In this document: piece after piece, positions 16,391 through 25,076 of the stretch
Layout: each line of letters begins with the position of its first letter
Numbering within the stretch: position 1 is the first letter of the stretch
Assembly: GCA_016201065.1 (NCBI GenBank)
Contig: JACQDL010000031.1
Coordinates: 1 to 64,000 of the forward strand
Direction of reading: 5' to 3'
DNA length: 64,000 bases
DNA from: Actinomycetota bacterium
GTDB lineage: Bacteria; Actinomycetota; Actinomycetes; Mycobacteriales; JACQDL01
Notes under the pieces: model-generated
What the model was told of the DNA's origin: nothing
Database searches by the model: none
What the model saw: only the letters and a program-made list of their open reading frames with translations
Position numbers and translations under genes: made by a program

Positions 16391-17632
16391 TCAGATTCCG
16401 GTGACGGTGACGAACGCCGCCGGCCGGTAGACGACCAGCGCGACCCGCACGTCGGCCCGCACCGCCTGCTTGCCCTCGACGAAGTACGTCGAGTGGCTGT
16501 TGCTGACCTGCACGTCCACACCGCGACGGGTGACCAGCTCACTGAAGTTCGCGAAGTCGCCCACCAGCCCGGTGTTCAGGGTGATGGCGTCGGACTGTGC
16601 GACCGGCAGGCCCCACAGCCGGGCCGGGCCGGCCTCCGAGGGCGAACCCCAGATGTAGATCCCGTCGGCGGTGCGCAGCAGCCGCACGTCCTGCCAGTCC
16701 AGCGGGTGCATCACGACCGCGTTCGGCATCGAGCGTCCGTTGACCTGGGCGAGGACCATCGCCTTGTACACCGCGTCCGGGGTCGGGTCGGTGCCCTTGG
16801 CCTGGGTCTGGATGCCGACGGTGTTGAGGATGCCCCGCAGGTTCGGCGCGATCCCGGTGCCGACAAGGATCTGCGCATCCAGTCGCTGCTTGAGCATGAA
16901 CGGCAGCCGGTTGTTCAGGTACCCGCGGGCCTGCTGCTCGTCCTCCAGCTGCTCGTCGGTGACTGGGATGAACGTGGCGATCTTCCGGACCGGGCTGTTC
17001 TGCTCGGTCAGCTGGAGTGCCGACTCCGCGTACACGCCGCCCTCGGCGGTCTCCGCCGCCGCGTTGGTGAACAGTGTCTCCTCCATGTACACGATCGCCG
17101 CCTGGCTGGTCGTGTTGCCGGGGATCAGGTCCAGGACCTGAATCGGCCGGGTGGCGAAGTCGACGACCCGACCGGTGCGGGTGGTTTCCGGCAGCCACCC
17201 GGTGGTGGTGGAGAACAGCGCCTTGACGTCGACGTCCAGGCGCGCCTCGGGGCCGTTCTGTCCCTGCCGGCCCTTGTATGCAGCTGAGTCGGTGAACAGT
17301 TCCCCGAACGACTTCTCCTCGACCTGCCGGGCCAGCGACCCGGCCGTGCCCGGCTCGGCACCCGGCTCGACCCGGCCAGGCCCGGCCTGGCGCCACTTCC
17401 GGGCGGCGTCTGCGACGGTGTTGACGGCCTTGAGGTCCTCGACGTCCTTCGCCAGGGCGTCGATCTCGTCGTTACGCTTGCGGATCTCGGCGACCTTCAC
17501 CGCGGAGTCCCCGTCGAGGGACTTGATCAGCGACATGTCGAGGTCCGGACCGGCCTCCTCGAAGATCCCGAACAGTTCCTGGCGTTTGGCCTCCAGGCGT
17601 GCGGTGGCCTCCTCCAGCGCGGGAAATGGCAT
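16391..17632 (-). CDS. Major capsid protein, HK97 fold
   Basis: 413 residues. The N-terminal 105 residues are charged and helical (ARLEAKRQELFGIFEEAG, IRKRNDEIDALAKDVEDL), the delta/scaffold domain removed on maturation. The shell domain follows, with PGNTTSQAAIVYMEETL, ARGYLNNRLPFMLKQRLDAQ, VGTGIAPNLRGILNT and HPLDWQDVRLLRT, all typical of HK97-type capsids. Neighbouring protease and portal genes agree. Confidence 0.92.
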   Translation of the reverse strand: MPFPALEEATARLEAKRQELFGIFEEAGPDLDMSLIKSLDGDSAVKVAEIRKRNDEIDALAKDVEDLKAVNTVADAARKWRQAGPGRVEPGAEPGTAGSLARQVEEKSFGELFTDSAAYKGRQGQNGPEARLDVDVKALFSTTTGWLPETTRTGRVVDFATRPIQVLDLIPGNTTSQAAIVYMEETLFTNAAAETAEGGVYAESALQLTEQNSPVRKIATFIPVTDEQLEDEQQARGYLNNRLPFMLKQRLDAQILVGTGIAPNLRGILNTVGIQTQAKGTDPTPDAVYKAMVLAQVNGRSMPNAVVMHPLDWQDVRLLRTADGIYIWGSPSEAGPARLWGLPVAQSDAITLNTGLVGDFANFSELVTRRGVDVQVSNSHSTYFVEGKQAVRADVRVALVVYRPAAFVTVTGI

Positions 17633-17659
17633 AGCGGTGCTCCTCTTGGCGAATTGATC

Positions 17660-18370
17660 TCAGGTGAGGCGGGAGGACGCGGCACGCATCCACTCCCGCG
17701 TGAACTGCGTGCGCAGTTCCTCGTGCACGTCAGGGACCTCGGCCAGCAGGCCAGACAGGCGCGTCAGCTCCACCTCGACGCGACCCAGCAGCGTGGAGGA
17801 ATCCACGCCGAGCCCCTTGCCCTTCTCCTGCCGCTTCGCCAAGACATCCACGGCACGATCAACCAGAGAGGTCACAGCGGCCAGGACCGCCTCCGCCTCC
17901 CCGGCGAATGTCGCACCCTTGGTGGACAGGGTGCGGGTGTTGACCCCGGCGCCGAGCAGCACCGGGGAGACCTCGTAGACGGCCAGCTGCTCCAGGAACC
18001 GGACCTGCTGGCCGTCGAACTCCCCGTAGGACCATTTGACCGGCTTATAGCCGTACGACCACTCCTGGAGGTCACCCATCTGGCGGACCACCGCGAAGGT
18101 GTCGGCGCCCGCTGCGGTATCCAGGAAGAACTGGCCGTCCAGGACCGCCTCGGTGCGGGTGCTGCGCATGACGCCCTTGCCGACCGGCAGCAACCCGTCC
18201 CAGGACCCGTGCCCATAGGCGGAGATCCGCACCTCGGCGCCGTCGGTGAACGCCCCCGGCCGGGTCACGTCCCCATCGGAGTCGATGGCGTCGAAGGTCG
18301 CGAAGACGGCGGTGACCTCACCCTTGGCCGCGTCCTTGATCCGTACACGCGGCAGGTGCTTGGTGTCCAT
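17660..18370 (-). CDS. Prohead protease, S78 family
   Basis: 236 residues. ATG 18370 overlaps the portal stop. The Asp-rich start (FATFDAIDSDGDVTRPGAF), the histidine in AYGHGS and the serine in EWSYGYKP fit the catalytic set of the HK97 gp4-like S78 protease. It removes the capsid scaffold domain after assembly. The C-terminal 70 residues are helical and may be processed. Confidence 0.9.
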   Translation of the reverse strand: MDTKHLPRVRIKDAAKGEVTAVFATFDAIDSDGDVTRPGAFTDGAEVRISAYGHGSWDGLLPVGKGVMRSTRTEAVLDGQFFLDTAAGADTFAVVRQMGDLQEWSYGYKPVKWSYGEFDGQQVRFLEQLAVYEVSPVLLGAGVNTRTLSTKGATFAGEAEAVLAAVTSLVDRAVDVLAKRQEKGKGLGVDSSTLLGRVEVELTRLSGLLAEVPDVHEELRTQFTREWMRAASSRLT

Positions 18371-19728
18371 CAGCCCCCCTGGGCGGGTGTGGTCGGTCCG
18401 GCTGGTTGCAGTTGGACGGAGAACAGACCGGAGTGCGCCCCGGACAGGCGACGCAGGTCACCGGACAGGACCGCGTCAACGACCGTGTCCGGGTCGTAGC
18501 CGGCGTCCAGCAACTCCCGGATCGTGCGGGCGCGGGTGGCCTGGATCTCGGCCTCGTCACGGGCGTCCTGCCGCAGGAACGGGATGTCCCGGTCGTCGTA
18601 CCAGAGCACCGCACCGGGCCGTGGCGGCGTCACGAGGGTCTGGAAACTCGCGGCGGCGGTCTGCCACAACCACCGCATCGTCCCGTCAACGAAGCCGCGT
18701 TTCGCCGAGTCGTAGTTGCCGGCGTTCAACGCGGAACCGGCGAGGCCCTCGCTCAGGCCGACGATGACCGGGTGAACGCCTGCCGCGGCGGCGACCCGTG
18801 TTTCGCCGGCACCCTGGGTGTTCTTGAAGTCCAGTTGCTGGAAGTCATGCGACAGTGGCACCGGGTCGGCACCACCACCGAGGAACAGCGTCTCGTAGGC
18901 GGCGTCGACACCCCGGTGGGATTCCTGGAACCGCTTCACGAAGGCGTCGAAGGCCGTCGGGGACACGTCCTTGTCGAACTTCACCGCGAGGTTCGGGGTG
19001 GCTCCGTTGACGAAGAACTTCAGCTTGTGCGTGGTGGCGGCCTTGTCCGCCCGGATCTCGGTGAGGACCGGCGTCAGCCACGACATACCCCGCCAACGGG
19101 CCGCAGGGTCCGGGACCGGCGAGTAGTGGCACACCTCCTCCGGCAGCAGGATCTCTGGCTCCCGGCGAGCCCCGACCTGCGGCTCGTAGGAGAACGCGAC
19201 CACCTTCGCGTCCAAGCCGTTCGGGTCACCTGAGGGCGCGTCAACGATGAGGGTCGTCCAGTCCGGACGCATCCGGGTGATCCGCCGACCAGGGCCGGTG
19301 GCGGCCCGCCCGATCCGGCCGGCGTCGTCGGCGGTCGTGGCGTAGAAGTTTCCCGCCAGGGAGGCGTCTGCCTCGGCGAGCGCGAGCAGGTTGCCGGTCG
19401 TGCCGGTCGGCCACGGAGCCTCCAACAGGCCCAGTTCCGGTGAGCCGAACAGATTCCCGGGCCGACCCGCGGTGAACTCCCGCCACTGGAACCGGGCCTG
19501 GGCGAAGACCCGCATCCGCGCCAGGATGCACGCGAACACCACCCCGGAGGACTTGTAGGCGCCCTGGACGTAGCCGGCGAAGTCGTTCTCGATCCGCTCC
19601 TTGTCCTCGGTCAGGAACGCCGAGGTGAGCAGCGGGTACCGCAGAGCGTCGCCTGCCCAGAACGGCGGCTCCGAGAACGCCTTCGTGCCCCGCCGCGCCG
19701 AGGAGATCCGCTCCAGCAGCGACGCCAC
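18370..19728 (-). CDS. Portal protein
   Basis: 452 residues from GTG 19728 overlapping a TAG. Motifs include ENDFAGYVQGAYKSSGVVFA, FARMRVFAQARFQW-type helix, EICHYSPVPDPAARWRG-like LPEEVCHYSPVP, GMSWLTPVLTEIRADKAATT and FQQLDFKNTQGAGETR, the HK97/phage portal pattern. It forms the twelve-fold channel for DNA at one capsid vertex. Confidence 0.9.
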   Translation of the reverse strand: MASLLERISSARRGTKAFSEPPFWAGDALRYPLLTSAFLTEDKERIENDFAGYVQGAYKSSGVVFACILARMRVFAQARFQWREFTAGRPGNLFGSPELGLLEAPWPTGTTGNLLALAEADASLAGNFYATTADDAGRIGRAATGPGRRITRMRPDWTTLIVDAPSGDPNGLDAKVVAFSYEPQVGARREPEILLPEEVCHYSPVPDPAARWRGMSWLTPVLTEIRADKAATTHKLKFFVNGATPNLAVKFDKDVSPTAFDAFVKRFQESHRGVDAAYETLFLGGGADPVPLSHDFQQLDFKNTQGAGETRVAAAAGVHPVIVGLSEGLAGSALNAGNYDSAKRGFVDGTMRWLWQTAAASFQTLVTPPRPGAVLWYDDRDIPFLRQDARDEAEIQATRARTIRELLDAGYDPDTVVDAVLSGDLRRLSGAHSGLFSVQLQPAGPTTPAQGG

Positions 19729-19949
19729 TACCCGCCGCCCCGACCCGGATCACGAACGCCACGCCGGCCGTCGGAGTACCCGACCCGCACCGCCGAGCCT
19801 CCCCAGGCCACCGCGAACACCATCCGACCGATGATCCAGCCGAGGCCGTAGAAGATCGCCGCGAGTACCGTCAGCAGCACCCGACCTACGTCAACGGTGC
19901 GCGTCCGCTGCGAGATCGCCTCCAGCGGGATCGCGTCCAGCACGCTCAT
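19728..19949 (-). CDS. Small membrane protein between terminase and portal
   Basis: 73 residues with a single hydrophobic segment (VLLTVLAAIFYGLGWIIGRM) and a basic Gly/Arg tail. Its stop overlaps the portal start (TAGTG). Small membrane proteins here are common in actinophages; function unknown. Confidence 0.65.
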   Translation of the reverse strand: MSVLDAIPLEAISQRTRTVDVGRVLLTVLAAIFYGLGWIIGRMVFAVAWGGSAVRVGYSDGRRGVRDPGRGGG

Positions 19950-19952
19950 GCG

Positions 19953-21425
19953 TCACCCTCTCGCGAACAGCGGAACCAGTTCGGCCCGCGCACTGTTGAC
20001 GTGCCCCCAGGCGGCCAACGTCACCGCCACCAGCGGGCTGATATCCACGCCACCGCGACGCGACCACGCCCAGGCATCCCCCAGGGGGCGCCGCACCGCA
20101 CCGGCCAGCGCGGTGGCCAGTTCGGCCTGGCCGCGATGGCGCAGCACCGGCCGGTCGCCGGTCGCCGCGTCGAAGATCCACCCGCACGCCTGCGCGACGT
20201 CCCGCGCCGACGTCGTCACCACCTCAATGCCGGCGGCGGCCAGGTCGGCTATCAACGACCCTGCCGGGCCGGCGGGGTCGACCACCACCGCGCACGGCGA
20301 CCACCGGTCCGTCAGCGCGACCATCCGGTCCACCATCCAGCCGGTGCCCGGACGGTGGTCGGTCACCTCAACGTGCAACGCGCCATCACCGCGCCGACCT
20401 GCCACACCGATCGAGCCCGCGCTGCGGTCCGGTGTCACGTCCAGCGCGAACGCCACCGGGTCCAACACGGTCGAATCCGGGTCGGCCAGGACCTCCCACG
20501 CCGGGCGGGAGATCACCGCCCACCCGTTGTGGATCTCGTCCGGCCACTGGTTGAGGTACGCCCGACGGAACAGGCCCAGACCCTGCTCGGGGTCGGCGAG
20601 CATCGTGTCCAGCTCGGCGCGGATCGCCGCCTCGGTGATCGTGTACCCCAGCGCCGGCATGCACGAGCGCCAGGTCGCCGGGTCAAGAGGGTCCGCGTCC
20701 TCGGGCGCCGACCACTCGAAGTACGCCGTCGTACCACTGGCGCCGGCCGCGACCGCGGCCCGGCCCGCACGTACCTTCGCCCGCAAATACGTCGAACGCC
20801 GATCACCGGCCGTGGAGACCACCCATAGCTGCGGCTGCGGCCGGGTGATCATCGCCGGCCGGAACGCCTGCTCCAACCGGTCATCTTCATGCGCGAACGC
20901 CTCATCGATGATCCCGAGGTCCAGAGTCGGCCCGTGCCCGGACTTCTTCGTCGCCGACACCAGGCCGTGCCGGGAGCCGTTGCGCCACAGGAACGCCTCG
21001 TTCCCGGTGGTCTTCCGGACCCGGACCAGCGACCCGAATGGGGAGTCCCGCAGCAACGGAATGTGCTCGTCCTCCCATTTCTTGCGGGCGTCGATCCTGG
21101 TCTGCGCCGTGTAGAGGATGTTCTGCCGGCCGCCGAATCCCAGCGCCCGGTGCACCGCGACCCCGAGGATCAGCGTCGTCTTGCCCTCCTGGCGCGGGAT
21201 CGTGAGCACGACATCCCGGTAGACCAGCAGCCCGGTGTCCGGGTTGACCTCGCCCGCCACGTCGGCGACCAGCCGCTGCCACGGCATGAACGGCGCACCC
21301 AGCTCGGCGGAAACCTCCGCGACCTTCGGGCCGAGCGTCGGTCGGTCAGGTCGGCGGGGTGTCGCGAACCGGGGCGGACAGTCGAGCGAGGAGATCGGCC
21401 ATGGTGTCGTCGCCACCATCGTCAC
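19953..21425 (-). CDS. Terminase large subunit
   Basis: 490 residues. Walker A region LTIPRQEGKTTLILG near residue 75, Walker B LDLGIIDEAFAH, the coupling motif LWVVSTAGDRR, and a C-terminal nuclease domain with aspartates in ALDVTPDRS and VVVDPAGPAG. It packages DNA through the portal. The start overlaps the small gene upstream by 80 bases; ATG 21425 is the earliest, a later start at 21419 is possible. Confidence 0.92.
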   Translation of the reverse strand: MTMVATTPWPISSLDCPPRFATPRRPDRPTLGPKVAEVSAELGAPFMPWQRLVADVAGEVNPDTGLLVYRDVVLTIPRQEGKTTLILGVAVHRALGFGGRQNILYTAQTRIDARKKWEDEHIPLLRDSPFGSLVRVRKTTGNEAFLWRNGSRHGLVSATKKSGHGPTLDLGIIDEAFAHEDDRLEQAFRPAMITRPQPQLWVVSTAGDRRSTYLRAKVRAGRAAVAAGASGTTAYFEWSAPEDADPLDPATWRSCMPALGYTITEAAIRAELDTMLADPEQGLGLFRRAYLNQWPDEIHNGWAVISRPAWEVLADPDSTVLDPVAFALDVTPDRSAGSIGVAGRRGDGALHVEVTDHRPGTGWMVDRMVALTDRWSPCAVVVDPAGPAGSLIADLAAAGIEVVTTSARDVAQACGWIFDAATGDRPVLRHRGQAELATALAGAVRRPLGDAWAWSRRGGVDISPLVAVTLAAWGHVNSARAELVPLFARG

Positions 21426-21627
21426 CGTCCCTCGTCAGCGCCTCCACCGTGGCCCGCAGTTCCCGGGCGACGGCCGCCGTCGACAGGCCGGCACCCTCGT
21501 CCAGAGTCCGGGCCAGGACTGCGGCCGAGGCGGCCAGGGCGCCAGCACCGTGCGCCGCAAGGTCGAGATCCCGCAGCATCCGCCCGACAGCCACTTCCAC
21601 CGGGCCGCGCCGCCGCCGCTCTGCCAT
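21346..21627 (-). CDS. Terminase small subunit (putative)
   Basis: 93 residues, basic N-terminus then helical (MAERRRRGPVEVAVGRML, LAARTLDEGAGLSTAAVARELRATVE-like helices) and an acidic tail (DGDDGGDDTMADLLARL). The size and position directly before the large subunit match actinophage small terminases. The call is by place and pattern rather than a strong motif. Confidence 0.65.
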   Translation of the reverse strand: MAERRRRGPVEVAVGRMLRDLDLAAHGAGALAASAAVLARTLDEGAGLSTAAVARELRATVEALTRDGDDGGDDTMADLLARLSAPVRDTPPT

Positions 21628-21751
21628 GCCACCTCCAACCGACTACGGTGCGCGGTCCCCCCTCACTCTCCGCACACAAAAATGATCGACTGGGAGCGGG
21701 GTCGGTCGAATGTCCGATTTGCGCGAAGTGGGCGCCCCCCACCCTGTGCCG
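21628..21751. other. Noncoding gap before terminase, possible cos/pac region
   Basis: 124 bases without a plausible gene between the HNH endonuclease and the small terminase. It holds a C-run (CCCCCC about 21657) and a locally AT-rich patch (ACACAAAAATGATCGACT, 21674-21691). Packaging sites commonly lie here in cos-type actinophages, often next to an HNH gene. No overhang sequence can be fixed from this sequence alone. Confidence 0.35.
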
Positions 21752-22048
21752 TCACCAGTCCCGCGACGGAGGCGTGCTCGCGGCGCGACGGACAGCCGCA
21801 CGCCGGTTCCTGGTCCTCGCTCCGGCCGACCGGTTGCACGAGGCGTGCTCCAGCCGTTCGGCCACGCCACCCATCGAGGCCGGCACCGAGTGCCCCGCGT
21901 CCAACCTCTGCCACGGCCACATCGGCTTGCCGCACCGAACACACGGCTGGCCCGGCCGCTCCCGCAGTTCCCACAGCAGCCGCTCCCGGATCGCCTCATG
22001 CTCCGCGCCGTACCCCCGAGCGGCGCTACTGCCCCCGACGACCGGCAT
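21752..22048 (-). CDS. HNH endonuclease next to terminase
   Basis: 98 residues from ATG 22048, with a GAGGTG ribosome-binding site. Contains PCVRCGKPMW, then RLDAGHSVPASMGG and ERLEHASCNRSAGAR: the two zinc-binding CxxC/CxxN corners and the central H of the HNH fold. HNH proteins beside terminase help specific cleavage at cos in many phages. The position fits that role. Confidence 0.85.
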   Translation of the reverse strand: MPVVGGSSAARGYGAEHEAIRERLLWELRERPGQPCVRCGKPMWPWQRLDAGHSVPASMGGVAERLEHASCNRSAGARTRNRRAAVRRAASTPPSRDW

Positions 22049-22058
22049 GCGGGTCACC

Positions 22059-22796
22059 TCATCCGGCCGGGTCGGCCCGTACGGTCTCGTTGATCCGTCG
22101 CGTCGCGATGTCGGCGTAGTGCTCGGACAACTCCACGCCGAGGAATCCGCGGTCTTCGAGGACCGAGGCGACCCCGGTGGTGCCGGAACCGGCGAACGGG
22201 TCAAGGACCCGGCCACCGGGTGGGCAGATCCGCACCAAGTCCCGCATCACCTCCAGCGGCTTCTGGGTGATGTGCATCCGCAGGCCGCCCTTGGGTTGTG
22301 AACCCACATAGAACCCAGGCAGGTAGACCGGGTTCCGGTCGGCGAGGACCGGGCCGTTCGTGCCCCACAGCATGAACTCGCACTCCTGCCGGAACCGTCC
22401 CCGCTGCGGCCGGTTGATCGGCTTGCGCAACGCGAGCGCGCCGCGCCACGTCCAGCCGGCGACCTGCAACGCGTCGGAGGTGGCCGGCAGTTGCCGCCAG
22501 TCGGTGAACACCACCAGCGGTGCGCCTGTACTGGCCGCCGCGAGGGCGTGGGCAAGGATTTGCGCGAGCCACGCACTGTAGGAGCGCTGATCGCGGGAGT
22601 CGCCGACGAAGTCCTCCAAGGCGTGCTGCGCGTCGCTGGACACGTACTTGCGGCGGATTGTCGTCGTCGTCCGCTCCGTTGGTGTGCGACCACCCGAGTT
22701 GTACGGCGGGTCGGTGATGACCGCGTCGATGAAACCCTGTGGAAGAGTCGGAAGGTAGGTCAACGAATCGGCATGCACCATGGCGACGTCGCGCAT
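22059..22796 (-). CDS. DNA methyltransferase (N4/N6 type)
   Basis: 245 residues. DPPY at residues 29-32 precedes the SAM-binding FAGSGTTG near residue 199, giving the beta-class order of amino-methyltransferases (N6-adenine or N4-cytosine). KPLEVMRDLVRICPPGG and GVELSEHYADIA are also typical. No restriction partner is nearby, so it probably protects phage DNA or marks it. ATG 22796 or 22781 could start it. About 166 bases upstream hold no confident gene. Confidence 0.9.
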   Translation of the reverse strand: MRDVAMVHADSLTYLPTLPQGFIDAVITDPPYNSGGRTPTERTTTTIRRKYVSSDAQHALEDFVGDSRDQRSYSAWLAQILAHALAAASTGAPLVVFTDWRQLPATSDALQVAGWTWRGALALRKPINRPQRGRFRQECEFMLWGTNGPVLADRNPVYLPGFYVGSQPKGGLRMHITQKPLEVMRDLVRICPPGGRVLDPFAGSGTTGVASVLEDRGFLGVELSEHYADIATRRINETVRADPAG

Positions 22797-22962
22797 CGAA
22801 TACCCGTCTGTGGAACTGGGCCGGCTGCGCCATGGCGTCTCTGTCGCGGTGGCCCGACACCGAGGTCGAGGGCTCTACCGCTGGCCTTCGCAGCCCGGAG
22901 GGTGACGCCCGCTGCCACCTCACCTAGCCTGACCACAGTTTGCGACACATGATCGTCTTGTG

Positions 22963-23772
22963 TCAACGCGCTGCCACGGCGCCGGTGACGCTGCGGAGGG
23001 CGGCACTGGCCGCGTAGGCCGGCGGGTAGCCGCCCAGGCGCGGCCAGCCGTCACGCTCGGCCCACCGCTGCACCGTACGCACGGTCACGTCAAGCAGAGC
23101 GGCGAGCTGGACCGCGGTCAGCCACTGCTCACGCTCCGGTGCCAGCGACCGGCCGAGCGCCGCCCACTGGCGTGGCGCCCAGGCCGACGCGCACACGGTG
23201 CAGGCCACGACCGCAGGCAGCAGCTCCTCGGTCGCACCGACCATGGCCACGATCCGGCCCGGACAGCGTGCCCCGACATCGTCAGGTTGTGGACAGCCGC
23301 CAATGTCAACCCGGGTCCGCCGCCTCGGGTAGGCATGCGACCACGCGGCGGCGTGCAGGTCGGTGACGTCCTGGGCGTAGTCGTCAACCCATGGCTGGCC
23401 CACGGTCCAGTCGTGGTGGCCGAGCAGCCACGCGACGATCGCCGGCACGGTGTCGGTGGGCGTACCCAGGCCACGCTCCTCGGCGATCATCAGCACCCAG
23501 CTCGCGAGCTTCTGCCGGATCGCGGCCCGCAGCTCGATCAGGCCCGCCGACATGGGTGCCCGGTCGGTGGGTGTGCCACTCACCCGCGGCCCGCCTCCAG
23601 TGCCGACGGCCGGCTCACCGAGGACAACCCACAGGGGTGCCAGTGCGGCCAGCAGGCCCCGCAGCCGGGCGTGGTGGCCGGCACACACGTACGCGCCGTC
23701 AACGGCCCGCCGGGGCCGCTCCGGGTCGGTGTGGTGCGCCAGAACGCATCGGGCCGGCTCGACGGCGGCCAT
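22963..23772 (-). CDS. Helicase-linked protein with HTH end
   Basis: 269 residues from ATG 23772, overlapping the helicase stop (TGATG). It begins with a Cys/His-containing stretch (RCVLAHHTD, YVCAGHHARLRG), has a second Cys group (GGCPQPDDVGARCPG, CTVCASAWAPRQW), and ends with a MerR/excisionase-like helix-turn-helix (WLTAVQLAALLDVTVRTVQR). Likely a DNA-binding replication accessory; helicase loading is one possibility. Confidence 0.7.
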   Translation of the reverse strand: MAAVEPARCVLAHHTDPERPRRAVDGAYVCAGHHARLRGLLAALAPLWVVLGEPAVGTGGGPRVSGTPTDRAPMSAGLIELRAAIRQKLASWVLMIAEERGLGTPTDTVPAIVAWLLGHHDWTVGQPWVDDYAQDVTDLHAAAWSHAYPRRRTRVDIGGCPQPDDVGARCPGRIVAMVGATEELLPAVVACTVCASAWAPRQWAALGRSLAPEREQWLTAVQLAALLDVTVRTVQRWAERDGWPRLGGYPPAYAASAALRSVTGAVAAR

Positions 23773-25076
23773 CACGCCACCCCCGGGATCGGCCGCACCT
23801 TCGCCATCGACTCCAGCCGGCAGTGCTGGCCGGCGAACCGCAACGGGAACCCGCCGCGCTCACCCTGCCGGTTCTTCGCCACCGCGACAGCCACCCGCGA
23901 CGGGTCGTCGTCAGCGTCCCGGTGCAGCAACGCCACCATGTCCGCGTTCTGCTCGATCTCGCCGGACTCCCGCAGATCCGCCATCGACGGTTTCTTGTCA
24001 GCCCGGATCTCGCTGGCACGGTTGAGTTGGGAGAGCACCAGCACCGCCACACCCAGCTCCTTGGCCAGCAGCTTCAGCGCCCGGGAGAACTCCCCGACGA
24101 TCTCGTGCCGGGCCGTGCGACCCGATCCGGCCGGTGCCGCCAGCAGCTGGAGGTAGTCCACCACCACCAGCCGGATCGGGTGGGTGCGGGCCAGGCCACG
24201 CACCCGTGAGCGGATGTCGTGCACACGCAACGGCACCTGGTCGTCGACCCACAGCGGCAGGTCGGACAGGCGGTTGACCGCCTCGGCGATCCGCCGCCAC
24301 TCGCCGTCACCGAGCTGGCGGCGTTCCAGCAGCGCGTAGTCCACCCGGCCGACCGACGACACCAGCCGGGCGTCAATCTCCGCCCGACCCATCTCCAGGC
24401 TGAACACGCACGCGCCGATCCCGTGGCGGGCCACGTCGGCGGCGGCCTGAACCCCGAAGATCGACTTGCCGACGCCGGGTCGGGCCGCGACCACGTACAT
24501 CCGGCCCGGCGCCCACCCATTGATCAACCGGTTGAGGTCCGGCCACGCGGTCGGGGTGAACTCCGCTGCCCGCTCCCACTCGTCCAGTGACGCGGCGATG
24601 GACTCCCCGACCGTCACCCACGGGCCACTGCGGGAGGTGGTGGCGGCTGCGTCGATCTCGACCCGGGCACGGTCGCACAGCTCCGCGGCCGAACCGGGGG
24701 CGTCGTCGGCACCGTGGGCCATCTGCTGCACCCGCATACCGGCGGCGATGAGCCGGCGCCGGACCGCGGTGTCGGCCACGATCCGTGCGTACCAGCTCGC
24801 GTTGCCCACGGTCGGCACGTCGGCGGCCAGGCCCTGGAGGTCGTGCGGGGCCAGGCCGGGGATCGGGTCGGTGAGCAGCCGCCCGCCGACGGTGCCCAGG
24901 TCGACGGGTTGCCCGCTCTCGCGCATCGCACGGATCAGCGCCAGCAGCGCGCCGTGCCGGTGGTCGTAGAAGTCGCCCGGGTCGAGGTGGTCGACGTCAT
25001 CGGCGGCGGAGGCGGCGAGCATCGCGGCACCCAGGACGGCCCGTTCGGCAGCGAGGTCGTGCGGCAGGTCGGTCAT
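23772..25076 (-). CDS. Replicative DNA helicase (DnaB-like)
   Basis: 434 residues from ATG 25076 (MTDLPHDLAAERAVLGAAM). The N-terminal DnaB primase-interaction domain is followed by the RecA-like core: Walker A AARPGVGKSIFG, Walker B LVVVDYLQLL, the DnaB motif VLVLSQLNRASE and QNADMVALLHRD. It unwinds phage DNA at the fork. It lies beside the initiator gene and the candidate origin. Confidence 0.92.
   Translation of the reverse strand: MTDLPHDLAAERAVLGAAMLAASAADDVDHLDPGDFYDHRHGALLALIRAMRESGQPVDLGTVGGRLLTDPIPGLAPHDLQGLAADVPTVGNASWYARIVADTAVRRRLIAAGMRVQQMAHGADDAPGSAAELCDRARVEIDAAATTSRSGPWVTVGESIAASLDEWERAAEFTPTAWPDLNRLINGWAPGRMYVVAARPGVGKSIFGVQAAADVARHGIGACVFSLEMGRAEIDARLVSSVGRVDYALLERRQLGDGEWRRIAEAVNRLSDLPLWVDDQVPLRVHDIRSRVRGLARTHPIRLVVVDYLQLLAAPAGSGRTARHEIVGEFSRALKLLAKELGVAVLVLSQLNRASEIRADKKPSMADLRESGEIEQNADMVALLHRDADDDPSRVAVAVAKNRQGERGGFPLRFAGQHCRLESMAKVRPIPGVA

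Noticed and set aside
22760-22966. Small gene before the methyltransferase
   Set aside because: TTG start, weak codon bias and no family pattern; left as noncoding.
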